Assembly (NCBI RefSeq): GCF_020991085.1
Contig: NZ_CP087719.1
Span: forward strand, 2,376,001-2,440,000
Direction: 5' to 3'
DNA length: 64,000 nt
Origin: Roseomonas sp. OT10
GTDB taxonomy: Bacteria > Pseudomonadota > Alphaproteobacteria > Acetobacterales > Acetobacteraceae
In this document: positions 40,558 through 48,989 of the stretch, piece by piece
How positions within the stretch are numbered: the stretch's first letter is position 1
How the letters are laid out: each line of letters starts with the position of its first letter
The notes under the pieces: generated by a model
What the model was told of the DNA's origin: nothing
Seen by the model: the letters and a program-made list of their open reading frames with translations, nothing else
Database searches by the model: none
Position numbers and translations under genes: made by a program

Positions 40558-42326
40558 GCGCGCCGCTGGGACTGGAGGTACGCGCCCGCGCCATCCGGGC
40601 AGCACGGGGGCTGGAGCCCTTTGACCTGCTGCTGACCGGCGGCACCGTCGCGGACGTGGCGACGGGCGAGCTGCGCGCGGCGGATGTGGGCATCGTGGGC
40701 GGGATGATCGCCTCGCTGCATCCGCCGGGAACGCGGAGCGACGCGGCGGAGGTGCACGACGTCGCCGGCTGCGTGCTGGCGCCGGGCTTCGTGGACAACC
40801 ACTTGCACTTCGAATCCTCCTTCATGGCGCCGGCGGACTACGCCAGCGTGGTCGTGCCGCAGGGCGTCACCACCACCGTCTGGGACCCGCACGAGCTGGC
40901 CAACGTGCTGGGGGTGCCGGGGGTGCGCTGGGCCGTGGAGGCCGCGCGCGGCCTGCCGCTGCGGGTGCTGGTGGCCGCGCCCTCCTGCGTGCCCTCCGCC
41001 CCGGGGCTGGAGTTGGCCGGCGCGGAGATCGGGCCGGCCGAGATGGCGGAGATGCTGTCCTGGCCGGAGGTCGCGGGGGTGGCCGAGGTGATGGACATGC
41101 AAGGCGTGCTGAACGGCCGCCCGGTGATGACGGGCATCGTCGGGGCCGGCATGGCATCGGGCAAGAACGTCAACGGCCACGGGCGCGACCTGGCGGGCGG
41201 CGACCTGCAGGGCTACGTCGCGGCGGGCGTGACCAGCGACCACGAGATCACCAGCGGCGAGGACCTTCTGGCCAAGCTGCGCGCCGGGCTGACGGTGGAG
41301 CTGCGCGGCAGCCACGACTACGTGCTGCCGGGCGCGGTGGCGGCGATCAACGCCCTGCCGCTCTTCCCTGCCACGCTGGTCGTCTGCACGGACGACATCT
41401 TCCCCGACGAGCTGGTGGCGAAGGGGGGGCTGCGCGACACGCTGGCGCGTCTGGTGCGCCACGGGCTCGACCCGATGAAGGCGCTGCGGATGGCGACGCT
41501 GAACTCGGCGCTGCGGCTGAAGCGGGACGATATCGGGCTGCTGGCGCCGGGACGCGCGGCGGAGATCGTCGTGCTGTCCGACCTGCCCGGCTTCGTGGTG
41601 GAGCGGGTCTATGTCGGCGGCCGGCTGGTGGCGCGGGACGGGGCGCTGCTCGAACCCCTGCCCCGCGACCTGTCCGATGCCCCGCGCGACACGGTGAAGC
41701 TGCCCATCCAGCCGGTGGAGGCCTTCCGCCTGCGGGTGAAGGGGATCGACAACGGCAATGCCCGCCTGCCCGTGGTCGGCGGCGCCCGCGTGGTCCATTG
41801 GGCCGAAGCCACGGTCGCCGTGCGCGACGGGGTGGCGGAGCTGCCCGCCGGCCATGCGCTGATCGCCATCCTGCACCGGCACGGGCGGCGCGATCCCGGG
41901 CCGATGGTCTGCCTGGCCGATGGCTGGGGCGAGCCGGAGGGCGCCATCGCCACCACCATCGCCCACGACAACCACAACCTGCTGGTGATCGGGCGCGACC
42001 CGACGGACATGGCGGCGGCGGCGAACGCGCTGATCGCCTGCGGCGGCGGCATGGCCGTGGCCGCGGGCGGCGAGGTCACCGCGCTGATGCCGCTGCCCAT
42101 CGCCGGGCTGCTGGCCGAGACGCCGCCGGCAGAGACGGCGGCCGCCTTCGCCAGGGTGCGGGCGGCGGCGGATGCGGTGATGCAGTGGCAGCCGCCCTAC
42201 CGCATCTTCCGCGGCATCACCGGCATCTCGCTGGCCTGCAACCCCGGGCCGCACCCGACCGACCTGGGCATCAGCGACGGCGGCACCGGGGCGCTGGTGG
42301 ACCCGGCGGTGCCGCTGGCGGCGTGA
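40554..42326 (+). CDS. ade: Adenine deaminase
   Basis: A 590-aa metallo-amidohydrolase of the AdeC type that deaminates adenine to hypoxanthine. The metal-binding HxH is H83/H85 (VDNHLHFESSF), followed by WDPHELANV, GHGRDL, SDHE and the late GISDGG region. The domain that continues beyond the barrel (NLLVIG, then ACGGGMAVA) is characteristic of adenine deaminase rather than other amidohydrolases. It starts with GTG or ATG-like coupling at 40554, overlapping the preceding stop by 4 bases (GTGA). Together with the nucleoside hydrolase it fits purine salvage or use of purines as nitrogen source. Confidence 0.95.
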   Translation: MSAPLGLEVRARAIRAARGLEPFDLLLTGGTVADVATGELRAADVGIVGGMIASLHPPGTRSDAAEVHDVAGCVLAPGFVDNHLHFESSFMAPADYASVVVPQGVTTTVWDPHELANVLGVPGVRWAVEAARGLPLRVLVAAPSCVPSAPGLELAGAEIGPAEMAEMLSWPEVAGVAEVMDMQGVLNGRPVMTGIVGAGMASGKNVNGHGRDLAGGDLQGYVAAGVTSDHEITSGEDLLAKLRAGLTVELRGSHDYVLPGAVAAINALPLFPATLVVCTDDIFPDELVAKGGLRDTLARLVRHGLDPMKALRMATLNSALRLKRDDIGLLAPGRAAEIVVLSDLPGFVVERVYVGGRLVARDGALLEPLPRDLSDAPRDTVKLPIQPVEAFRLRVKGIDNGNARLPVVGGARVVHWAEATVAVRDGVAELPAGHALIAILHRHGRRDPGPMVCLADGWGEPEGAIATTIAHDNHNLLVIGRDPTDMAAAANALIACGGGMAVAAGGEVTALMPLPIAGLLAETPPAETAAAFARVRAAADAVMQWQPPYRIFRGITGISLACNPGPHPTDLGISDGGTGALVDPAVPLAA

Positions 42327-42369
42327 CGTCGCGGGGGCCGCCGCGGCGGCCCCGCCCCGCCCCGCGACG
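42327..42369. terminator. Nested palindromes between convergent ade and Rieske genes
   Basis: CGTCGCGGG (42327-42335) pairs with CCCGCGACG (42361-42369), and a perfect 20-bp palindrome (42334-42353) lies inside. The element fills the gap between the two convergent stop codons and is likely a bidirectional terminator or transcription barrier. No T runs are present. Confidence 0.5.
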
Positions 42370-42371
42370 GG

Positions 42372-43397
42372 CTATTCCGCCGCCTGGGCCTCCCGGGGGG
42401 CCTGCGCCTCGTGCTGCCGCAGCAGCGCGAGAAGCTGGCGGCGCATCATCACCCCCGGCTTGTCGGAGGGCATGTTCATCTCGCGCCCCGTCTGGTCCAG
42501 CGGCACGTCGAACTCCGTCGCCTCCAGGATGCCGCGGTCCTCCTCCGTCACCTGGCGGTCGAACTCGATGATCTTGGCCGCCGGCGCCTCCTCCTCCGTG
42601 TCGGAGCGGTAGACCCACTGGCAGATCTGGCAACTGCCGTCGTCGATCGGGGTCGCGGCGGTGACGATGCTGTGGACGATGCCGTTCGGGTAGGTGATCC
42701 GCAGCTTGCGCAGGAAGGGCAGGTACCAGCGCGCACGCATGCTGCGCACCGTGTCGTCGCTGTCCATCTTCAGCAGCTCCTTCTGGAGCGCCGGGTTCTT
42801 CACCGGCACCTCGGAGCGGAAGAGGAAGCCGTCCTCGAACTCGTCGATCTCCAGCTTGGCGGGCTCCGGATGGCCCTGGTCGCCGAAGGTCGCGCGATGG
42901 ACGAAGGCGAAATGCGCGTTGTCGAAGGAGTTCTCCATCACCCGCAGCGAGGCGCAGTTCCAGACGTCGTAAAATTCCTGGATGCGGCGGAAGCCCTCGC
43001 CCTCCTCCTCGAACTCGGGGAAGGCGAAGAGCGGCTCCTCCAGCGCCACCCAGGCATAGCCGTAGCGGTTCGCGGTGCGGTAGGACGGCACGGTCATCTT
43101 CGTGCGCCCCTGCCGGTCCACCGGACGCTGCGGCACGCGCACCACCGTGCCCTCGGTGTCGAACTCCCAGCCATGGTATCCGCAGGCGAGCACGCCGTTC
43201 GCGTAAAAGCCCTTGGACAGCTTGGCGGTGCGGTGGCAGCAGCGGTCGTCGAGCGCGGAGAGCTTGCCCTCCCCGTCCTGCCAGATCACCAGATCCTGGC
43301 CGAGCAGGCGGAAGGGCTGCGGCCCGTCAGCCAGCTTCTCGACCGGCATGACGGGGTACCAGAAGCGGCGGAGCAGCGGCGTCTGGGTCTGGAGCAT
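42372..43397 (-). CDS. Rieske-type aromatic-ring/demethylase oxygenase
   Basis: A 341-aa oxygenase component with an N-terminal Rieske 2Fe-2S domain and C-terminal mononuclear iron site. The cluster ligands are C53/H55 (DRCCHR) and C72/H75 (CGYHGW). The iron site is in ENSFDNAHFAFVH, giving D159, H162 and H167. The architecture resembles vanillate demethylase, PaO and similar single-protein oxygenases that need a separate reductase, which is not nearby. ATG 43397 follows GGAGGTCCCCCC. It is divergent from the creatininase-like gene. The substrate is unknown. Confidence 0.9.
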   Translation of the reverse strand: MLQTQTPLLRRFWYPVMPVEKLADGPQPFRLLGQDLVIWQDGEGKLSALDDRCCHRTAKLSKGFYANGVLACGYHGWEFDTEGTVVRVPQRPVDRQGRTKMTVPSYRTANRYGYAWVALEEPLFAFPEFEEEGEGFRRIQEFYDVWNCASLRVMENSFDNAHFAFVHRATFGDQGHPEPAKLEIDEFEDGFLFRSEVPVKNPALQKELLKMDSDDTVRSMRARWYLPFLRKLRITYPNGIVHSIVTAATPIDDGSCQICQWVYRSDTEEEAPAAKIIEFDRQVTEEDRGILEATEFDVPLDQTGREMNMPSDKPGVMMRRQLLALLRQHEAQAPREAQAAE

Positions 43398-43715
43398 GGG
43401 GGGACCTCCATCGGGGGTCGTGCGTCGGGGCCGGGTTCCTGCAACGTCCTTGCAACGGCCGAGCGCGGTCGGGACCACGGGGCGTGCCCCGTGGGGCATC
43501 GGGCCACCGATCCTACCCGGCTAGTCTAGCAAGAATCACGCCATGAACAAGAGGGAACGGTAGCGGGGTGCCGCCCGGCGGTCGCTGGCGCGGATCGCCG
43601 CGGCAGCCAGTGGCCATGGGCGCCGCTGGCATGGAATATGATGGGGACCGGCGGCGGCCATGGCCCTCCGGGACCGTGGCCGCCGCCTGCCTCACCGATT
43701 GGACGCCGATCACCC
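43398..43715. other. 318-bp divergent intergenic region
   Basis: No gene is seen. It separates the divergent Rieske and creatininase-like genes and should hold both promoters. A perfect inverted repeat lies at 43475-43494; an AT-richer patch around 43505-43560 (TAGTCTAGCAAGAATCACG) is the likeliest promoter area but no clear -35/-10 pair was found. Confidence 0.5.
43475..43494. repeat. Perfect 9-bp inverted repeat
   Basis: CCACGGGGC and GCCCCGTGG (43475-43483, 43486-43494) are separated by GT. It lies 78-97 bases upstream of the Rieske gene start. It could be an operator or a leader hairpin on the minus strand; GC-rich DNA makes chance palindromes more likely. Confidence 0.45.
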
Positions 43716-44528
43716 ATGTCCCTCCGCACCCGCTTCTGGGCCGAACTGCGCTGGCCCGAATTCCGCGACCTGCCCGCGAACACCGTAGCCGTCCTGCCGG
43801 TGGCGAGCATCGAGCAGCACGGGCCGCACCTCCCCGTCTCCGTGGACACGACGATCAACCAGGGAGTCGTGGCGCGCACCCTCTCGCTCTGCCCGCCGGA
43901 ACTGCCGGTGCTGGTGCTGCCGACCCAGTGCGTCGGCGTCTCTGTCGAGCATCTGAGGTTCCCGGGCACGCTGACCACCACGCCGGAGACGCTGCTGGCC
44001 CTGGTGACGGATATCGGCGCCTCCGTGGCGCGCGCCGGGGTGAAGCGGCTGGTCGTCGTGAACAGCCATGGCGGCAACGTCGCGACGCTGGACCTCGCCT
44101 GCCGCCGCATCCGCATCCAGAGCGGCATCCTGGCGCTGAACGCCATGTGGGCGCGGATGGGCAAACCGGACTCGCTACGCGATCCGGTGGAGAGCAAGTA
44201 CGGCATCCATGCCGGGCAGAGCGAGACGGCGCTGATGCTGCGCCTGGCGAAGCAGGACGTGGACATGGGACAGGCGCGCAACTTCGTCAGCAACTGGCAG
44301 CGGATCGAGAATGCCTTCCCCGCCCTGGCCCCGGACAAGGGCGCGCCGCTGGGCTGGCAGGCGCAGGACCTCAACCCGGCCGGCGCGGTGGGCGATGCCT
44401 CCAAGGCGACGGAGGAGCTGGGCGAGGAGGTCCTCCAGCATGCCGGCACGCTGATGGCCGGGCTGTGGCAGCAGGTCGCCGCCTTCGACGTCGAGGCCTG
44501 GCTGGGCAACGCGCCGGATGCCGGCTGA
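43716..44528 (+). CDS. Creatininase-family amidohydrolase
   Basis: A 270-aa metal-dependent cyclic amide hydrolase of the creatininase superfamily. Metal ligands are E33, H35 (SIEQHGPHLP), D44 and E170 (GQSE), with H118 in NSHGGN. This superfamily covers creatininase, 2-amino-5-formylamino-pyrimidinone formamide hydrolase, mycofactocin peptidase and others, so the reaction is not certain. ATG 43716 begins MSLRTRFWAELRWPEF, the usual family N-terminus. It overlaps the next gene by 11 bases, so it works with the two flavin oxidases downstream. Confidence 0.9.
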   Translation: MSLRTRFWAELRWPEFRDLPANTVAVLPVASIEQHGPHLPVSVDTTINQGVVARTLSLCPPELPVLVLPTQCVGVSVEHLRFPGTLTTTPETLLALVTDIGASVARAGVKRLVVVNSHGGNVATLDLACRRIRIQSGILALNAMWARMGKPDSLRDPVESKYGIHAGQSETALMLRLAKQDVDMGQARNFVSNWQRIENAFPALAPDKGAPLGWQAQDLNPAGAVGDASKATEELGEEVLQHAGTLMAGLWQQVAAFDVEAWLGNAPDAG

Positions 44529-45879
44529 CGCCGCCGCGCACGACATCGCCGGCCTGCTCGCCGCCCTGCCGGGGATCGAGGCCAGCACCGACCGCGCCCT
44601 GGTCCGGCAGAAATCACGCGACTTCTTCTGGTACTCGCCGATCCTGAAGGCGCAGCTCAACGCGAAGTCGGGCGAGGCGGTGCTGCGCCCGCGCGACGAG
44701 GCGGAGGTGCTGCGCATCCTGACCGAGGCCCGCGCCCGTCGCATCCCCGTCACCGCCCGCGGCGGCGGCACCGGCAATTACGGCCAGTGCGTGCCGCTGG
44801 CGGGGGGCATCGTCCTCGACATGACGGCGATGGCGGCTCCCCTCTCGCTGGAGGGCGGGGTGGCGGAGGCGGAGCCGGGGATCAAGCTGATCGACCTCGA
44901 CCTCTGGGCGCGGGAGCGGGGGTGGGAGCTGCGGCTCTGGCCCTCGACCAAGCGCACCGCGACGCTGGGCGGCTTCGTCGGCGGCGGCGGCGCAGGGGTC
45001 GGCGGCCTTGCGCATGGCACGATGCGCGAGCGCGGCAACCTGCACTCCGTCCGCGTCGCCACCATGCAGGACCCGCCGGCGGTGCTGGACCTGGCGGGCG
45101 ACGCGGCGGCGCCGGTGAACCGGACCTACGGCACCACGGGAATCCTCACCCGCATCCGCCTGCCCCTGACGCCCGCGCAGGACTGGCGCGACGTGGCCAT
45201 CGCCTTCCCCGACTATCCCTCGGCCGGGCGCTTCGCCCTCGCCTTCGCCCATGCCGACGGCATCCCGAAGAAGATGGGCGGCATCTTCGACGCCATCCTG
45301 CCGCCCTACTTCAGGGCGCTGGCGCCCGTGGTGCCGGAGGGGCACTCGCTCGCCCTGGTCATGGTCGCGCCTTCCGCCCTGATCGCGCTGCGCGAGCTGG
45401 CGGCGGATCACGGCGGCCGGATCGTGGCGGAGCAGGACACGGTGGCGGCGGAGCGCGACCCGGACGCCACGCCCTTCTACGAATACTGCTGGAACCACAC
45501 GACGCTGCAGGTGCTGAAGCAGGACAAGGGCGTCACCTACCTGCAATGCCGCTTCCCCTTCGAGGACCCGCTGCGCGCCATGGAGGCGGTGCGGACGCGC
45601 TTCGCCGGGGAGGTCTGGATGCATGCCGAATGCAACCGCTTCGGCGGCCGCATCGCGCTCACCGCCCTCCCCGTGATCCGCTGGAAGGACGAGGCGCGGC
45701 TGGGCGAGATCATGGCGGCGTTCGAGGCGGAGGGCATCGCGATCGCCAACCCGCACACGGTCACCATCGAGGACGGCTCCGCCTATCGCCGGGTGGAGGG
45801 CGACCAGCTCGGCTTCAAGACGATGGCCGACCCGCTCGGGCTGCTGAACCCGGGCAAGATGCGGAGCTTCGCGCCGTGA
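44518..45879 (+). CDS. FAD-linked oxidase (VAO/GlcD type), copy 1
   Basis: A 453-aa flavoprotein of the PCMH/VAO fold. The FAD-binding loop is PVTARGGGTGNYGQ (residues 77-90), followed by the STKRTATLGGFVGGGGAGVGG segment and a C-terminal LLNPGKM. An N-terminal motif VRQKSRDFFWYSP is shared with the next gene. Oxidases of this fold act on 2-hydroxy acids, sugars or aromatic alcohols; the substrate is unknown. ATG 44518 overlaps the creatininase-like gene by 11 bases. Confidence 0.9.
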   Translation: MPADAAAHDIAGLLAALPGIEASTDRALVRQKSRDFFWYSPILKAQLNAKSGEAVLRPRDEAEVLRILTEARARRIPVTARGGGTGNYGQCVPLAGGIVLDMTAMAAPLSLEGGVAEAEPGIKLIDLDLWARERGWELRLWPSTKRTATLGGFVGGGGAGVGGLAHGTMRERGNLHSVRVATMQDPPAVLDLAGDAAAPVNRTYGTTGILTRIRLPLTPAQDWRDVAIAFPDYPSAGRFALAFAHADGIPKKMGGIFDAILPPYFRALAPVVPEGHSLALVMVAPSALIALRELAADHGGRIVAEQDTVAAERDPDATPFYEYCWNHTTLQVLKQDKGVTYLQCRFPFEDPLRAMEAVRTRFAGEVWMHAECNRFGGRIALTALPVIRWKDEARLGEIMAAFEAEGIAIANPHTVTIEDGSAYRRVEGDQLGFKTMADPLGLLNPGKMRSFAP

Positions 45880-47282
45880 GCGTCGCCGCCGCGATGGCCG
45901 ACCTGCCGGGCATCGAGTGGCTGACCGATCCGGCGCTGGTGCGGCAGAAGTCGCGCGACTTCTTCTGGTACTCGCCCGTCCTCAGGCGCCAGCTCAACCG
46001 CGTGACGGGCGAGGCCGTCGCCGTCCCGAAGGACGAGCGCGAGGTGGCCGATCTCCTCGCCGCCGCCTGGCGCCACGACGTGCCCGTGACGGCGCGCGGC
46101 GCGGGGACGGGCAATTACGGCCAGGCCATGCCGCTGCGGGGCGGGATCGTGCTGGACCTCTCCGCCATGGACCGGGTGCTGTGGACGAAGCCGCATGCGG
46201 TGCGGGTGCAGCCGGGCGCGAGGCTGATCGACCTGGACGCCGCCACGCGCGCGGCGGTGGGGGGAGAGCTGCGCTTCCACCCCTCGACGAAGCGCACCGC
46301 CACCATCGGCGGCTTCGTCGCCGGCGGCTCCTCCGGGATCGGCTCCGTCACCTGGGGGACGCTGCGCGAGGCGGGGAACATCCTCGGCCTGCGGGTGCTG
46401 ACCTGCGAGGCGGAACCGCGCGCGCTGGAGCTGCGCGGCCCGGAGATCCAGCAGGTCAACCATGCCTACGGCACCAACGGCATCATCACCGAGCTGGAGA
46501 TGCCCCTCGCGCCCGCCGCCGAATGGATCGACCTGGCCGCGGCCTTCCCCACGCTGATGCAGGCAGCGCGCTTCGCCGACGCCTTCACCCGCCTCGACGG
46601 GGTGGTGAAGAAGCTGGCCTGCGTCGTCGGTGCGCCGATCCCGCAGGACCACTTCCGCAACCTGGGCGCGGCGGTCCCGGCCGGGCACAGCGTCGCGCTG
46701 CTCATGGTTGCGGCACCCTTCCTCGACGACGTGCTGCCGCTGCTCGCCCCCTTCGGCGGGGCGCTGTTGCGGCAGGTGCCCACGGAAGAGGCGGAGGTGC
46801 CTCTCTACGAGCATTCCTGGAACCACACGACGCTCCAGGTACTGAAGACGGACCGCTCCGTCACCTACCTCCAGACCCTCTGCCCCGCCCCGGACCACCT
46901 GGCGCGGATCGCCGCGCTGGAGGCGCGCTTCGGCGACGAGGTGCCGCTGCACCTGGAGTTCGTGCGGCTGGGCGGCGAGGTCTGCGCCTTCGCCCTCCAG
47001 CTCGTGCGCTTCTCCGGCGAGGAGCGGCTGGCCGAGATCATCGCGGGCGTGGAGGCGGAAGGCTGCCCCGTCTTCGACCCGCACGCCTTCACCCTGGAGG
47101 CGGGCGGGATGAAGCGGGTGGACGAGGCGCAGCTTCGCTTCAAGCGGATGACCGACCCGAAGGGGCTGCTGAACCCGGGCAAGATGGCCGCCTGGGACGA
47201 CCCGGAGTGGCGACCCGGCCGACCGCAGGCGATCCATCTGTTCGAGACGAACCTGCCCGCCCCGGCCGAGGAACCCGGGTAG
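45876..47282 (+). CDS. FAD-linked oxidase (VAO/GlcD type), copy 2
   Basis: A 468-aa paralogue of the preceding protein. It shares VRQKSRDFFWYSP, VTARGAGTGNYGQ (72-83), HPSTKRTATIGGFV and WNHTTLQVLK, and has a longer C-terminus after LLNPGKM. GTG 45876 overlaps the previous stop as GTGA; ATG 45894 is an alternative. The tandem arrangement and different tails suggest either two subunits of one enzyme or two enzymes with related substrates. It converges with crcB. Confidence 0.9.
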   Translation: MSVAAAMADLPGIEWLTDPALVRQKSRDFFWYSPVLRRQLNRVTGEAVAVPKDEREVADLLAAAWRHDVPVTARGAGTGNYGQAMPLRGGIVLDLSAMDRVLWTKPHAVRVQPGARLIDLDAATRAAVGGELRFHPSTKRTATIGGFVAGGSSGIGSVTWGTLREAGNILGLRVLTCEAEPRALELRGPEIQQVNHAYGTNGIITELEMPLAPAAEWIDLAAAFPTLMQAARFADAFTRLDGVVKKLACVVGAPIPQDHFRNLGAAVPAGHSVALLMVAAPFLDDVLPLLAPFGGALLRQVPTEEAEVPLYEHSWNHTTLQVLKTDRSVTYLQTLCPAPDHLARIAALEARFGDEVPLHLEFVRLGGEVCAFALQLVRFSGEERLAEIIAGVEAEGCPVFDPHAFTLEAGGMKRVDEAQLRFKRMTDPKGLLNPGKMAAWDDPEWRPGRPQAIHLFETNLPAPAEEPG

Positions 47283-47297
47283 CGACGGGGGTGCCTC

Positions 47298-47729
47298 CTA
47301 CCCCTTCTCCTCCACGCTGGTCTGGGCGATCTGGTACGCCCCGCCGTTGAGCCGCGCGGCGGTCGCGTGGCCCAGCGCCACGGCGCCGATGCACAGCACG
47401 GCGGAGGCGACCACGTTGATGGCGGCCCGCCCCACCGCGCCGCCACGCAGCAGGTCCAGCGTCTGGAGGCTGAAGGAGGAGAAGGTCGTGTACCCCCCGC
47501 ACAGTCCGATCATGACGAAGAGCCGGAGGTTCTCGGAGACGGGGAAGCGCCCCTGCGCCAGGGTCAGCGTGCCGAACAGGCCGATGACGAAGGATCCGGT
47601 GACGTTGATCAGGATGGTGCCCCAGGGCAGGTCGCGGCTGATCGGCAGCGTCAGGATCGAGACGAGATAGCGCGCCAGGGTGCCCAGCGCGCCACCGAGC
47701 ATGACCAGCAGGCAGGTGGTGAAGGACAT
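47298..47729 (-). CDS. crcB: Fluoride efflux channel
   Basis: A 143-aa inner-membrane Fluc/CrcB channel that expels fluoride. Four membrane helices and the diagnostic motifs [20 protein letters not shown] and [12 protein letters not shown] are present. The phenylalanines of TTFSSFS form the ion path in this family. One gene suffices for the homodimer. A fluoride riboswitch lies just upstream and should activate it when fluoride enters the cell. Confidence 0.97.
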   Translation of the reverse strand: MSFTTCLLVMLGGALGTLARYLVSILTLPISRDLPWGTILINVTGSFVIGLFGTLTLAQGRFPVSENLRLFVMIGLCGGYTTFSSFSLQTLDLLRGGAVGRAAINVVASAVLCIGAVALGHATAARLNGGAYQIAQTSVEEKG

Positions 47730-47769
47730 GCGCGCTCCTGTTCCATGACGGGCACGGCCACCCGGCGGA

Positions 47770-47828
47770 CGCAGCAGGAGTCACCGACCCGGCGGGCGGC
47801 TCCGGGCGAACCCCACCCCCTTCCCACG
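47770..47828 (-). ncRNA. Fluoride riboswitch (crcB motif)
   Basis: On the minus strand, 40-100 bases before crcB, the sequence reads GGTGGGGTTCGCCC, then AGCCGCCC, then GTGACTCCTGCTGC. This matches the fluoride aptamer in order: the GG..G..GTTCGCC stem and loop, the CCGCC pseudoknot strand, and the terminal (TGA)TGACTCCTAC-like strand. The position directly before the fluoride channel gene supports the call. The ribosome-binding site follows, so translation control is likely. Edges are approximate. Confidence 0.88.
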
Positions 47829-47913
47829 CATCATGGCGCCGGGCCCGGGGGCGGGCAAACCGGGCCTGTCCGCGCGGCTGCCGCCTCCGCCACGCGGGAC
47901 GGTGCCGCCCGGT

Positions 47914-48495
47914 TCAGAACCTCGCCATGGCCGCGCGCACGCGGCCCAGGAAGGCGTCGCAGCGTTCCGGGGTGGCCCGGTTCATGTCGTACAGCGCGTG
48001 GTACCGCACCCGCGCCCGCCCGCCGGTGATCATCCGCAGGTAGCGCGTGACCACCTTGCGCGGCGGGTCGCCCATGGCGATGGCGGTCAGCCGCGGCCGG
48101 CCATAGGTGGAGATGCCGGCGATGCGGCGGATGTTGGTCAGGGCGGGCCGCGCCTTGCCGTCCACCAGGTCGAAGGACACGCCGGGGATCATCACCCGGT
48201 CGAGGAAGCCCTTGAGGATGGCGGGCAGGCCGAAGCACCAGGTGGGGAAGGAGAGGACCAGCGCCTCCGCCCGCTCCAGCCGCTCCACATAGGGCGCGAC
48301 GGGGGCGCGGTTGAGCGACAGGTCGTGGTAGTCGCGCCGCTCGGCCGGGCTCAGCACGGGGTTGAAGCCCTCGGCATACAGGTCGCAGAGGTCGACCGCA
48401 TGCCCCGCCCGCCCCAGCCCCTCCAGCGCCGCATCGCGGATGGCCGCGTGGAAGCTGTCCGGCAGCGGATGGGCGTAGAGGTAGAGGACGCGCAT
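47914..48495 (-). CDS. Flavodoxin-fold NAD(P)H:quinone reductase, copy 1
   Basis: A 193-aa cytoplasmic FMN/FAD oxidoreductase of the KefF/MdaB/NQO group that reduces quinones by two electrons. The N-terminal flavin-phosphate loop is YLYAHPLPDSFHAAI, followed by DLYAEGFNPVLS, FPTWCFGLPAILKGFLDRV and a STYG motif. It is about half identical by eye to the protein encoded at 48990. Its start shares one base with the cupin stop. Confidence 0.88.
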   Translation of the reverse strand: MRVLYLYAHPLPDSFHAAIRDAALEGLGRAGHAVDLCDLYAEGFNPVLSPAERRDYHDLSLNRAPVAPYVERLERAEALVLSFPTWCFGLPAILKGFLDRVMIPGVSFDLVDGKARPALTNIRRIAGISTYGRPRLTAIAMGDPPRKVVTRYLRMITGGRARVRYHALYDMNRATPERCDAFLGRVRAAMARF

Positions 48496-48929
48496 CAGCC
48501 GCGCCGGCCCCGGATCACCGCGATGTCGTCCTCGCCCAGCGCCACCGGGGTGCCGCGCCGGATCAACTCGGCGAAGCCCTCGTTCGGCGCCATCAGCGTC
48601 AGGCAGTAGAGCTTGCCCGGCCCGGGGTTGCGCACGACATGCTCCACCCCGGGGCGCAGCACGAAGGAATCGCCCGGCCCGATCGGCTGCTCCACGCCAT
48701 CCGCCACGGCGACGCCCTGGCCGGCCAGGACGAAGAACATCTCCTCCGCCTCGGCATGGGAATTGGGCGGCGTGGCGCCGCCCGGCTCGAAGATCTCCAC
48801 CACCAGGGTGAAGGAGACGCCGTCGGCCAGCGGATCGTAGAGGCAGGCGAAGTAGTTCGTGTCGCCGGGCGAGATGCGGAAGGCCTCCAGCGCGGCGGGA
48901 CTCTTCGCGACGAAGGGCTGCGTCATCAT
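48495..48929 (-). CDS. Cupin domain protein
   Basis: A 144-aa single-domain cupin. The metal-binding motif pair is PPNSHAEAEEMFFVLAGQG and PGDSFVLRPGVEHVVRNPG. It may be a small dioxygenase, isomerase or sensor; the sequence does not say. ATG 48929 (or 48926) is the start. It is transcribed with the quinone reductase gene that follows and is divergent from its paralogue, so a role in the same quinone or aromatic chemistry is possible. Confidence 0.85.
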   Translation of the reverse strand: MMTQPFVAKSPAALEAFRISPGDTNYFACLYDPLADGVSFTLVVEIFEPGGATPPNSHAEAEEMFFVLAGQGVAVADGVEQPIGPGDSFVLRPGVEHVVRNPGPGKLYCLTLMAPNEGFAELIRRGTPVALGEDDIAVIRGRRG

Positions 48930-48989
48930 GGCGCGCCGGCGCCCCGGCCGTTGCCGGCGGTCCCGCCGTATCGGATGATCTGCGGCAGC

